Assembly (NCBI RefSeq): GCF_000003605.2
Contig: NW_003141318.1
Span: 271,111-309,384, forward strand
DNA: 38,274 nucleotides
Source of the DNA: Saccoglossus kowalevskii
Lineage: Eukaryota; Hemichordata; Enteropneusta; Harrimaniidae
Reading direction: 5' to 3'
Under the pieces are notes generated by a model that was given only the letters and a program-made list of their open reading frames with translations, did no database searches and was not told where the DNA came from. This document shows positions 1 to 12,500 of the stretch, piece by piece; the stretch's first letter is position 1, and each line of letters begins with the position of its first letter. The translations under genes and the position numbers were made by a program.

Positions 1-161
1 CATAATCCTTTGCTGAAGAATCAAGATGGCGATCTACATAAATTGATGAAAAATTGAATATCTAGAGAATGAGAAGTGATATAAAAAACTGTAAATTGCA
101 TGTCCTTACATTTGCCGAGCTCTTCCATCGAGGAGTATTATGTTGTTAGCCTTGACTTTCA

Positions 162-327
162 CTTTAAAGCGGGAGGGTCGTCACCTGCGCATGCGCGGTA
201 ATTGATTCCTAAGCGACGATAACGACACACGCTAAAAACGCAAAGGTTCATGGGTAGACGCTTGTTTGTAAACAATGGAACGCTATGGCCATATGAGCAT
301 GCGCAGGTGACTACTCCCGCTTTAAGC
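162..327. mobile_element. MITE-like inverted-repeat element, copy 1
   Basis: About 166 bp bounded by imperfect terminal inverted repeats of about 31 bp: left 162-194 (CTTTAAAGCGGGAG ... CACCTGCGCATGC), right 297-327 its near reverse complement. No coding capacity. A second, opposite-orientation copy at 22459-22589 shares the interior, including ACAAACAAGCGTCTACCCAT. No clear target-site duplication was seen. Confidence 0.7.
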
Positions 328-1435
328 AAATTTTAGTTTACGATAAATCATAAATTAGAAACATGTAGTATTAAACAAATAGTGAAAGTTACGTAATGTA
401 TCTTTGAAAAAAAAAATGACTAACTTCGTTCACACTTGCAATACCGACAACATCTGTTACACCGTCACCGTCACACCAATTACTGTTGACGTTTCTATTT
501 CGTTTCTAGAAATGTCAAAAATATCATAATAGCATAAATAACAAAAATGGCAACACATCATTTGTATTAATTTGGACAGCGGGAACAATAAAAAAAATAA
601 AGTTCGTATCTTGTAACTTGTTTTGTTCGTTATAAATACAGTAGTCTTTTAAACACCAGTGGTTACCATAGCATGAATTCTAGATGAAAGCAAACGAAAC
701 TTAACATGAGGGGAGGCAAGGGGGTAGCTGGTACAGTTTTACGGGAAATAAAAAAGGCTTTTTACAATTTACAAGGAGGAAAAAAATACGTTTTTACAGT
801 TTACAGTGTTAAAAAATGGAACATTGAATGGTTCGAAGAGCTCTCAATTGCTGCGTGTGTAGAGACGCATGCGCATACTACCCTCGTAATGCTCTTCATT
901 CGGTTAGAGGGCCTTTTACGTCTTGACATTTTGTTGTGAATTGTGTCATGTAGTCGTTTTACAGTTTTTAAAATGTAATTTCCCTGGATTATTCTTTACG
1001 ATTCTTTTATTTCGATGTAAATTCTTGTACGTACCGAGAAAATGACACATTTTTACAGTGTACGAAAAAAATATTAAATTGATTACGCTGTACGTCTAGC
1101 CTGTGATTACAGAATTACGGAATTTATTTTTTCAATTTACGTTGTACGAACCAAAAAATATTGCAATTACGTTGAACGAAAATAACCCTTGCCCCCCCCC
1201 AACATGTAACGAAGTAGCGCCAATAAAACCTCTGTTTGTATGAAACTGACTACGACACTTTGGTGAACTTTGTGTAACATCGTTCTATAAGGCTTGCAAT
1301 AAACCCTTACACCTTAAATAAAGTAGTATGAGCTCTCCACAGAGTACAATAATCGACATTCGGTGAGTCGCACAATCGCGACGCAGTTGGTTTTTAGACC
1401 CCATACAAACCTTACTTTAGTTAAACGCAACTGGG
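328..1435. other. Non-coding flank downstream of gene A
   Basis: AT-rich sequence. From about 730 to 1180 short motifs of the type TTTTACAGT, TTGTACGAA and ATTACG recur, hinting at an old decayed repeat. A C-run lies at about 1192-1200. No convincing gene; the 77-codon open frame at 706-939 is low-complexity and unsupported. Confidence 0.5.
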
Positions 1436-1720
1436 TTCGAAAATCAATGTCAGGCTGTCGTCGCTAGTAATAATCTCCTTTACCAAAAAGACGCGGTGTA
1501 ATTTCTTGCAATCAGTCGTTTTTATAGACAGGGTATATCGAAGCAAGTACCCAGCCCAACCCCCTTACATACCTCACTATGTTTTACGCCACTTAGTGCG
1601 TTCGAAAATTAATGTCAGGCTGTCGTCGCCAGTAGTAATCTCCTTACGTGAAAGACGCGATGTGATTTCTTGCAGTCAGTCGTTATATTGAAGCAATATT
1701 GAAGCAAGTATCCAACCCAG
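1436..1720. repeat. Two diverged tandem copies of an approximately 165-bp unit
   Basis: TTCGAAAATCAATGTCAGGC at 1436 recurs as TTCGAAAATTAATGTCAGGC at 1601, followed in both by TGTCGTCGC, AATCTCCTT, AAAGACGCG, ATTTCTTGCA and CAGTCGTT. No protein similarity recognised. Confidence 0.7.
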
Positions 1721-1782
1721 TAGAAATGGACGCTTAGTCGATTACATCATCAAAAGACATTGTATGACCCGAACTCGGGTAA

Positions 1783-2056
1783 TCTCTGTCTGCTTACGTT
1801 CTTAGTCTACGAAGAAACGCACACAGCAGAATAACTAAGATTGTGCACCCCCTGTTGATGAGGTCGGATTTCCTCTGTCTGCTTACGTTCTTAGTCTACG
1901 AAGAAACGCACACAGCAGAATTACTAAGATTGTGCCCCCCCCCCCCTGTTGATGAGGTCGGATTTTCTCTGTCTGCTTACGTTCTTAGTCTACGAAGAAA
2001 CGCACACAGCAGAATAACTAAGATTTTGCACCCCCCTGTTGATGAGGTCGGATTTC
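1783..2056. repeat. Three tandem copies of an 89-94-bp unit
   Basis: Units begin CTCTGTCTGCTTACGTTCTT at 1784, 1873 and 1967 and end with a C-run plus CTGTTGATGAGGTCGGATT. C-run length varies between copies. Open frames across it are repeat artefacts. Confidence 0.85.
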
Positions 2057-2640
2057 CAGCACTGTATGGTCGGGAAATATCCCGGAATTCCAACTGTATA
2101 TGGAGAAACAGAATCTAGAAATCCAGATGAGTATGGAAAAAAAATCCTGTAAATCCAGGCAGTTATGGCTACTAAATAAAATATGGCCTAGTTTATCTCG
2201 CCACATACCGATTGATGAGGTTGGATTACCAACAGTATGATTAAAAAAATTCTGACTGTAAATGGTAAAAAAATTGGGCCAGTATGAAATAGTTACATGT
2301 ATTCAAGTTACTGAAATTAGATAAGGATGGTGGCACGAATGAGCTCATCAACACCGTGAATCAGGACTAGTTTGGATTTCCATTATCAAATATAAAATTT
2401 TGAACTTGGTAAATTAGCATACATGTATGATGAGTTATATTTGGAAATCCTACTCTGTATGGTGGCACAAAGGAACTCATGAACACCATACGTAAGAACT
2501 ATAGTTTTGGATTTCCATCACTGTATGGTGAATGGTGATTTGGAAATAAAACTTTGTATGACTCATACACCCATGGAAATTATACCCTGTATGAAGTAAA
2601 CACACAAGCTCATCAACAGGGGGTGCAGATATAAACTGGA
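2057..2640. repeat. Degenerate short-repeat block ending in an inverted match
   Basis: Diverged motifs such as GGATTTCCA-TCACTGTATGGT recur (near 2050, 2220, 2445, 2512). The block ends with CTCATCAACAGGGGGTGCA (2609-2627), a perfect 19-bp reverse complement of 1844-1862. Confidence 0.55.
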
Positions 2641-3424
2641 ATGGCCCAATGGCGCTCTTAAATTTGTCAGTTGTTTTTCATCATGGATTATTTTGATTCT
2701 AAATACTAGCTCGTCAAATTTCATTCAAGTTTGGTGTTTTGTTTTTATTCGTACGTCCTGTATATATGTTCTTAGTCGTTTTGTTGAACCCTTATTTTAA
2801 CTATATAATAGAACTGGAACAAACGCAAACATATCATGTGTCGACAAAGGGGATACTGTAAGTTGAAAAGGTATACATGTTATGTACGCAGTATATAAAT
2901 ACACTAGCATTCTAGACGCAGTCATGGTGCAATTGACTCATGATACATTTTATTATGGTGGACATTTCATTTCTGGAATGTATAAGCTTATAAACTGCCA
3001 CGCACTCATATTCTCTCAAAATAACAGACAACTTTAAATGGTTTGTATATCACGAAAAAACATTGTGCATGTGATATTAATAGAAAGATTATTTAGAAAA
3101 AAACACAATAAATATTAAGTTAAACTGTCCTTACAGTTCTTAGATGTCATTTTAAATATATTGTAATTAATATATTTTGTCATATGTTCTGATGAATGAT
3201 CTATTAATATCTTGGAACCATGTGACGGTCCAAGTCGACACACAGGTTTCTCACTAAAGTACAAAACACGTGTTAAGGAAAACATATAAAAAAATTATCA
3301 ATTTCTGTCGCTGTGATTATATACAGATTACATTTAATAACAAATACAGAAAATCAATATTTACAGGCTGTGATGGAATATTTTTTTCATAAACAACAAC
3401 ATCAGAGGCAACATCATTTTTTCG
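2641..3424. other. AT-rich sequence including the likely gene A 3' UTR
   Basis: No gene or clear repeat seen. The part next to 3425 should be transcribed as gene A 3' UTR; its extent is not determinable from sequence alone. Confidence 0.45.
3333..3338 (-). promoter_or_regulatory. Possible polyadenylation signal of gene A
   Basis: ATTAAA on the minus strand, about 87 bp after the gene A stop. In AT-rich DNA such hexamers are common by chance; an AATAAA at 2949-2954 is an alternative. Confidence 0.22.
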
Positions 3425-3586
3425 TCACAATGCCCTATCATTGCTCCGTAAATAGCGTCGTCGGACCCTGGAGTATAGATAATATCCTATATCCCAGAGA
3501 AATTCCAAGAATTCAACAATTGTTATGAGAGAGAGGCCTATATAGAGCCCCAAGGACCCACCAATATCACCAATCAGATTTTCGAT
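3425..3586 (-). CDS. Gene A exon 33: TM2, selectivity filter and C-terminus
   Basis: Begins [23 protein letters not shown] occupies the G-x-S selectivity filter, and ITIVEFLEF gives the conserved acidic TM2 end. A cytosolic tail of about 25 residues is strongly basic ([14 protein letters not shown]) and ends at TGA 3425-3427. Acceptor TTTCAG, phase 0. Confidence 0.94.
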   Translation of the reverse strand: MENLIGDIGGSLGLYIGLSLITIVEFLEFLWDIGYYLYSRVRRRYLRSNDRAL

Positions 3587-6500
3587 CTGAAACAAACAAA
3601 TTAAATACATTTCAATGTCACATGGTGCAGTAGATATTTAGAACAACGACATCGAAATATTTTCACTAAAATGATGACTATTTCGTATGAGAGTTGGTGT
3701 TCCCGACGACCCAGTCAGTCATGTGCATCCTATGCGTACGTTTGTTCTCATTGTGAATCTACGTGCTGCGTTAAAAGGAATATGGGCGCAATACTAAAAG
3801 AGTTCTAGAATGACCAACATCAAAATACTTGCTATTTCTTCGGACAACACCTGTAGCTTAATACAATCCAAGTATGCCCATTGCTTCTTCATACCGAGCA
3901 CTAAGCTATGGAAATTTTCTAAATCGTAGACAGCTGCCACGTCTTTGCACGAGTCATCAGCGGTAATAACAATAGTAGAGACGGGATTATGTTATTAGTG
4001 CGTATATACGCAAAGCCTTCAGTAGAATGAAGTATCCAACACTTACGTGGTATCCAGGCTTTTCTTCTATCTTTTCGTAGTTCAGTGCCTCATAGTAAAT
4101 TTCAAGGCTCACCAGGTTACGTCTAAATATATACACATATTGTATTTTAAAAAAAAATAGAAAATACGTTGAACATTTGATACATACACCATGGTGAATT
4201 AATTGCCTTTATACACTGTTTATATTTATATTTTTATATCGCGCCCTCTAGCGATGGAAACACATAACGGTGACATCTGTAGCTATCGGTCAATACAGAA
4301 TCGTTTAATCATTTACTATATCTATACAATAAAATTTAATTATGACGTCATATGAGCACTTCATCGCTAGGGCGAGACAGAAATCGTGTTGTTCTTGTCT
4401 ACAACAGTATAAATGTGTATATTTTATTTGCCATACTATCATTTATCTTGAAATAAATATGAACAGGACTTACTGTGCAACGCTGTTGTTCTGGACGATT
4501 TTTGTCTTGTTGTTTACTGAGTGTAGCCCTTTCAGTAAACGCGACTAAAATAGAAACATAGACAGATGCTATAATATTTCATAAATATGAAACAAAATAA
4601 TAAATAAATATGCCTCATTGTCATCGCACATTAATTTTGTCGAGTGTTGTATGCCGGGGCAGGCGCCCAGTTCTAGAACCTGAAACTGGCCTCAATTCAG
4701 CACCTGCATCTGAAAATAATCTGTGAAAGTTAACAAACACTGTTTTTTAGCATTAAAATAACTCGCTATCACTGTCAGTGATTGGAATGGATACAAATAC
4801 TCTAAACAAATGATAAAGTGGATACATTTCTTGCAAAACGTTCTGAAGGGAGTATCCATTGTCAATTTTGGTGCGGTACTCACTTCAATTCGTGCAATCC
4901 AGGAAATCAGCCATATACATATGTCATGTTTTGTAGCGGATCCTTTGGTCTGAGAAGACTAATTAATTTGCTGTTACGCCAGTGAGACAGGTCTTGTAAT
5001 GCTACCTATTCGCGGTGATGTACAGATATTTAGCCATAAGGTACGTACACTGTTGGCCAAAAGAAACAAAATGCTCTCTCCGAGTCGACAATTATGTATA
5101 GGCTTTGGCAGGTGTCAACATTTATAATACTAGTACTAACCAGATAACTGTCAGACGGCCAGTAAGATTGTGATATTGTCTTCTCATACCATACACTTCT
5201 GCATAAAATGAATATTAATTAAATATATATAATATCGAATCTTATGTTGTTGAATAATGAATAAAATCGTAAACATAAAAACAAAAATTAAATGAATAGA
5301 CATGGACTTACTGACACGGTGTTTTACACTGGCACCATCGTAGGCTCTGTCTCTGAATTAAAAAATAAATCAACTGCCGACAGATTTCTGGCAACATAAT
5401 TGGAAATTAAACGATTATTATTAAAAGCGCACTTGATTAATTGTTTTTTGATTATATGTATCGATGCCCAAGGCAATTGTTTCCACGGCTCAATTGCTAT
5501 GATATACTAGTACAAGCTGTACTACGGTACGAGTCCCCCGTATTAAACGCTAAACTACACAAATTCATTAAATTGAAGTCCTGGCGTCATAAACCACTCA
5601 CCCTGTGTTCGATTTGTAATCATGCAATTAGGCCCATCGTCCAAAAATCCATCTACGCAACCACACTCTTTTAACATGGTACGTTTGATGCACTGATGTA
5701 GACAGCGCTAGGATATAAACAAATACATAGTTTAATATATGTAATCCACCGATAGAGGGCTGCCTTCATCACACTTTGATTACGGTCGTACGCTCATGAC
5801 GAGCAAAATAAAGACAATGTGATAGCACTATTTAGTTTATTGAGTAAAATGTCACATAAATGACACAAAAGTAGATATATGGACAGGGTACTCGATCTTA
5901 TTTCTATAGAAACAATGGCTCGATAGTCCCCACAGCGTTAAGCTTTACTCGACTGGTCATTCAAAAGCATCATAAACTTACAGAAACCGTGTAATTCCAC
6001 TCTGCACTGCTACCAAAGTCAACAGGGCCATATTCAGTGCAGTCACCGTGTGGGTGCGGCAAACGACGTATTTGTCCCTGTGAAAGTAACGATATTGATC
6101 ACATCAGATCCTACTCATAACAAACATCGTGTTTTTATCAAATGGTCTATCTCTGTACTACTTATATAGAAAAATATACAAAATATAGAATAGACGGACA
6201 TCAAATTACAAATAAATACCCGTAGATCTCGCGCCAAGTCGCTTTAATCCCACTGATCTAGACTGGATCAATATCCAACAGTCGTCGCCATAATGTAGCG
6301 TGAAAGTCGTACAACAGTGTTGACAGTCTGAATCAACATGGCCAGTGAAGTACGACCTCATCTTTGGCGTGTTTGAGCAATGTTATCTGTCGATTTTTTT
6401 TTTTCTGGTTTAGTATTTAAATTTGACAACTTTAACGTCCGTCCAATAAGAGATATGATATTTAGACTCATTAAAAACATTATTCGGATGTCTTCTTACA

Positions 6501-9500
6501 TGTCTTCTTCGTAAATTTATATGTGTTTCAATTAGAATATTCAATTATTTACAGCGATCCATCCAGTCCAGCATTTTTGTTTTTGATTTTCTATTCTCGC
6601 CCGATCACATTTCCTGCCATATTTATCAAGTTCATACAACTCATGTGATTGTTTTTATAGAGCTTTGTAATAACACTGATCTTTATTACACCGAGCGTCT
6701 TTTTTCCGTTTATTGGCATGTCGCCCCCACGCATTCATAATTCCAAACTACAGGGTGCAGTTCTCGATGTTATTTGACAAACTCGTAGCATCCGTATGGT
6801 TCACACTACACTCAACGCATTGAAGGTAAACTACTTTCCTAGCTAAACACTGGAACTATTTAACACAGAAAGAATACGATGTATTTTTCATAGCATATAG
6901 TCGTTTTTATGTCGCTTACAAATCTGTTCTGTTTTGCACACAAATACACACACACACACTACTACTACAATGACTGGGTAAACTTTCACGTCCTTCCATT
7001 TTCACCTTTCGAACTGACACCGATGTGACTGTCCCCGGCCTTATTGTGAAACCATCTTCCGCAGGGAACGGCTTGGTATCAACTGGATGTAATGAAACAC
7101 GGACACCGGAGTCTTGTCCAAAGAGACTGATATATTCATTCTGTTCGGTGAACAGTGTTAACTTTAGACCTGAAATTTATAATGTTTGACTAATATTTAT
7201 ATTCCCCATCAAAGAATCCCTTCAATCAATTAAACAATATATACAACAAGCAAATTACATGGAACCTGTCGTGAAATAACTGATTAATATGGTATATATA
7301 TGGTACTACATATATCGAAGTTAACGATGAGACGCTCCCATCCTCAGTAGACTTACGCACCATTGTTAGCACCAGCTCTTGTTGAGTAGCCCAGGCTAGA
7401 GTTTCGTCCGTGGTTAAACGTGAAACAGTTACCATACTTCGTATCAGGAAAAACATAGAAATCTCTGTTTAAAAGTAAGATAAGAAGAAAATAAATAAAT
7501 AGAGAAAATTAACGTCGGTAATAAGCCTCGAATCAATTAGCCCGGTTACCTTCCTGATATTTCATGGGTCAATCGGTCTTCCACATAACAGTCTGGAAAT
7601 GTTGCCTACAGCATAACAACAATACTACTACTACTAATAGTAATAATACAACGATGTACTTGCCTATAAGAACAGCTTCGTTGATCAAATGAACATTGCA
7701 GTATAAAATCTTCACACTGGTGTCCAAGTAGTTCTGTCTCAGATCGAGATAATCTAATTATTTGTTGTAAATCTCCATAATCCGGAGTTGCACTAAATGC
7801 CATGAACCCATACCAGTCAGGGGGTTGTTCCCCCTTGACACGATCAAATCCAGGATCAATGTAGTAAGATTTTTCGAAATCACGAATATCATCCTCAGTC
7901 AACTGAAAATACTTTCTATACTGCAGGTACCAATCATGCGGTAATTGGACGATTCTATCAACCTTTGCCACTGGAACACCAACGAAAAAGTAGAAATAAA
8001 TATACACTGCATCACTTGCACTAGCATCTACTGTACTGCCATGGGATTTGTTGTCATTGTTATAAATTAAGTCGATGTATTACTGTATTACTGCATTGCC
8101 ATAAAATCTACTGTACTGCCATGAAATCCACTGTAGTGCCATGAAATCTACTGCCAGTGCCATGAAATCTTCTGTTGTGCCACGAAATCTACTGCCAGTG
8201 CCAAGAAATGTTCTGTGGTGCCATGAATCTGCTGCCGTGTCATGATAACTACTGTACGTAGTGCCATGAAATTTACTGTAGTGCCATAAAATCTACTGTA
8301 GTGCCATAAAATCTACTCCTGTGACATAAAATCTAATGTAGTGCCATAAAATCTACTGCCAGTGCCATGAAATCTTCTGTTGTGTCATGAAATCTACTGC
8401 CAGTGCCATGAAATCTACTGTAGTACCATGAAATCTACTGCCAGTGCCATGAAATTTTCTGTAGTTGTGCCATGAAATCTACTGCCAGTGCCATGAAGTC
8501 TTCTGTTGTGCCATGAAATCTACTGCCAGTGCCATGAATCTACTGCCGTGCCATGAGATATACTGCCTGTGGCATGAAATCTACTGTAGTGCAATGAATC
8601 TACTGCCAGTGCCATGCGATATACTGTAGTGCCATGAAATCTATTGCCAGTGCCATGAAATCTTCTGTTGTGCCATGAAATCTACTGCCAGTGCCATGAA
8701 ATCTTCTGTTGTGCCATGAAATATATTGTAGTGCCATGAAATCTACTGCCAGTGCCATGAGATCTATTGTAGTGCCATGAGATCTATTGTAGTGCCATGA
8801 AATCTACTGCCAGTGCCATGAGATCTATTGTACGTAGTGCCATGAAATCTTTTGTACTGCCATGAAATCTACTGTTCTTCCATGAAATCTACTGTAGCAC
8901 CATGAAATCTACTGTAGAGCCACGAATCTACTGCCGTGCCATGAAATTTACTGTTGTGCCATGAATCTACTGTCAGTGCCATGAGATCTACTGTAGCGCC
9001 ATGAAATTTACTGTGGTGCCATGAAATCTACTGTTGTGCCATGAATCTACTGCCGTGCCATGAAATCTACTGTAGTGCCATGAATCTACTGTAGTGCCAT
9101 AACATTTTCTGTGGTGCCATGAAATCTACTGTATGTCATGAAATCTACTATAGTGCCAAGAAATTTACTGTAGTTTCATGAATTCTTCTGTCGTGTCAGG
9201 AGATTTAATGTAGTGCCATGGAATCTACTGTGGTGCCATGATATATACTGTAGTGCTATGTAATTCACTGTGGTGTCATAGAATCTACCGTAGAACCATA
9301 ATGTCTACTGTAGCGCCATGATAGATATTGCAGTGCCATGAAATCTACTGTAGTGCTATTAGATCTACTGTGGTGCCATGCGATTTATTGTAGTGCTAGG
9401 AGACCTACTGTAGTGCCGAGTGAACTATTGTTGTGCCATAACGTCTACTGTTAATGTCATGATGTATTGTAGCGCTATACAATTTATTGCACCATAATGT

Positions 9501-12500
9501 GAACCATTGTTGTGCCATGGGATCTATTGTAGTTCGATGAAATTCATTGTAATGCCGCGCAGCCATTAACATATAGAATACATTACATAGATACGTGTCT
9601 CAAGACTGGTTATGCAAATTAAGTTCATTCATGTTTATAATTCATTCTACTTACTGTTATTGCAATGTTGTATGTCACAGAATTCCCATGACCTTTGATC
9701 CCGGGAGTCGTCTACAATATAACACCAAGGTCTTGTCTTCTCGACCTCTTCACTCGGGTTTCGACAAGCATTGCCGTCAAGACCTGTAACATGTATTAAC
9801 GTGTTAGTACGAGATCGTTTTGGTAAATGGCCGCTGAAGTCTCGTTGTGAGCGAGAGATGGAGCATTTTTTTGTCTCCTCGAACAGTCTTCCATTCTCTC
9901 CTGTCACCGCACCCTGTTCCCCTGATCGACGTGACGATGGTAACCATGGTGGAATGGAACACTATTTGTGGGGCATAAACAAGTCTCGTGGCTCCCTCAG
10001 TCTCAATGAGATCTCGGCGGCCAGTTTGCATATGAGCTCTAATGTCGACATTCTAGCGTATGTCATAATCCGAGTAAATCGTGAAATATAAATGTCATAC
10101 ATGTTCGCAAGTGTTAAATAACACAATACATGAAATATCTCTTCAGCCTGCGGCCAACATATCTAGCATTACAGCATCTTGTTATACAAAGCGCCAATAA
10201 CCCTCTGAACATGTGAATAAGACAGTTGTAAATCATTAACAGCAATTAATTACCGATATTTGGCATTTTCTTTGGTGTGTATTTAGATTTCGAATCTGCC
10301 CACTTGACACATGGCTTCCCAGATGCAGTTATATCAGCAATACCTCTATAGTCACTGCCACGTCCACGGTAACATCCTCTTCCATAGTCTTCACAGTATA
10401 TGCAAATGATACAATTATCAAAATTGATAAATATTGAGAACTTGGAGTAAATTAATTATGATATACTAATACAGACGTCGATGGAGTCAAAGTATATTCG
10501 TATATGGCGTAAAACTAGGGAGTCGCCATTTTGTCAATGGACGATAGATGATGTAACTTTTTTTCGCGCAGAAGGAAAATAGTGGATGCCTTACCCTCAG
10601 AAACGCAGTTCAGTTCATCGGAGCCATCAGGACAATCGATGCGCACATTACATTGATAGTATTGATCGATACATGTACCGTCATTGCAAGTGAATGTTCC
10701 CAGTGGACAAACGCCTATAGGAATAATAATAACAATTTTCGCTAAAATTCACTACATCTTCACGACAATTAACTTAGATAATTTGATATTTAAGATGGAA
10801 TATCGACAATTATCGCATTTTTTGAGATACTATGAAATGATTGTCATACGTTGCTTTGATTGTATACTTCTTGTAATTGAGTTATATCAATCGTTTTTAC
10901 TATAGGTAGAGTGTTTTAAGGGATTTGCTTCGAAAATGGTTGATAACAAGTGCAAACGATCTTATGATTTTATGTGTATTTAAGTATTGCGTTGATGGCG
11001 TAGTTGCGTCATCTTGGCCATGTGTTTCATGAAAACAATATTTAGTCAAGTTTTCTAAAATAATAATAATAGGGCCGTTTAACATTGTAACAATATCTAA
11101 TAGGGGGTATGTTTTTTAATCACCTGACTCCGAGAGGCCACGAGTTATTTTAAAATAGCTGTATGTCACACAATCGACCCACAAATCAAATTATCACGAC
11201 AGACCACTGTCGAACAAAGCGATATATTTGCCCAGCCGTGTGTTCTGGATGATGGTAGATTAATAAAATCCGATGTTTGCGGTTATTTTCAACTTGAAGA
11301 GCGTTATTTTAGGTACATTTTGTATTGCCATTGTACAGTCATATTGACTCCTTTAATAAACCAGAATACTTCTGTTCAAATAAAATCATAACACTACTTT
11401 GTAAACTCACCATATTTATCTACATAATAGATACATGTGTCTTCGTCGCTACCATCGATACAATCTGTTGTTCGATCACAACGTTTATTCTTTGCAACAC
11501 ATTGTCCACTGTTGCATGTAAATTCTTCAGACAAACACTCCTCTGTAAATACAATTAATACAGTGTCAAATCCGTCGTTGTGCCGAATAACTATTCGTTC
11601 ATTAACCATAACACGTATACACACTTACCTTCTTCACATTTATCGCTGTGATTGCCTACGTCACAATGCTCCCATTTGACGTCGGGGTCCATAGTGATGC
11701 ACCAGGGTGCTCTCTGATTTTGTGCCTGGGACGGTATTCTGCAATAGTTGTGGTCACCGATTCCTAAGTTGGAGGCTGTCTCCGGGGAGTAGTGGTGTTC
11801 ATGGGGAGTTTGAGAGGTCCATTTTTGACACAAACGTCCAGATGCCGTCCGGTTTACAGTCCCACGATAGTCTTTACCGTTTATATCCACGTAGCACTCG
11901 CCACCTAAAATATACAATTCTTTTGGTGAAACTCCACAGATATTCTTATTTTATAACACAGCTGCTACAATTGCAAAAAGTGCAGGAACGAGGACGTTTC
12001 AGAGTGTAAAAACAAATAAACTCATAAAATAAAACAGTTGATTGGGTATAATTATCGAACAGAGGAGGCGGCACAAAATTGTGTATGGAGGGCGAGATCT
12101 ACTCACCTACCTTGCGCCTTCGGTGCGACCTTACTAGGGGGTTTGGGGCATGCTCCCCTTCACAATTTTGAAATCTAGACCTTCTGAAACGCTATTTTCT
12201 GCATTTTGAGGGGCAGATTTTGCTGATTTTGTTTCAGGTTGATTTTAGAGGGACGACGCACCCCCAACATTTTTGTCGAGGGGAAATATCGCGCATACAG
12301 ATCAAGTTTTTTTACTTCTTAGTGAAGATAGAACATACACTGCTAAGAAATATAAAACAAATGTTTGAACCTACGGTATTTGCAGTCAAGTTCATCACTC
12401 CAGTCTCCGCAATGATTGCGCCCATCGCATACGTATTCTTTGTCAATACATAACTGATTTTTACACTTGAACTCATATTCTAACAAGCAAGTCGTGGTCG

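Noticed and set aside
706-939. 77-codon plus-strand open frame with ATG
   Set aside because: Low-complexity AT-rich sequence, no family resemblance and no splice or conservation support.
4884-4960. Candidate exon before donor GTGAGT at about 4884 as the missing thumb-linker exon
   Set aside because: The frame needed for phase 2 has a stop just upstream and no AG follows it; the segment does not resemble gene B's exon, whereas 4474-4544 matches in sequence, length and phase.
7361-7464. Alternative donor GTAAGT three bases past GTGC in exon 25
   Set aside because: Gives phase 2 and breaks the frame with exon 26; gene B's equivalent donor supports the phase-1 site.
8020-9560. CRISPR-like array
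   Set aside because: Units are contiguous and diverged with no unique spacers, in an animal intron; it is a minisatellite.
9771-10091. Plus-strand 106-codon open frame
   Set aside because: Partly antisense to kringle 3, no recognisable family; all supported exons are on the minus strand.
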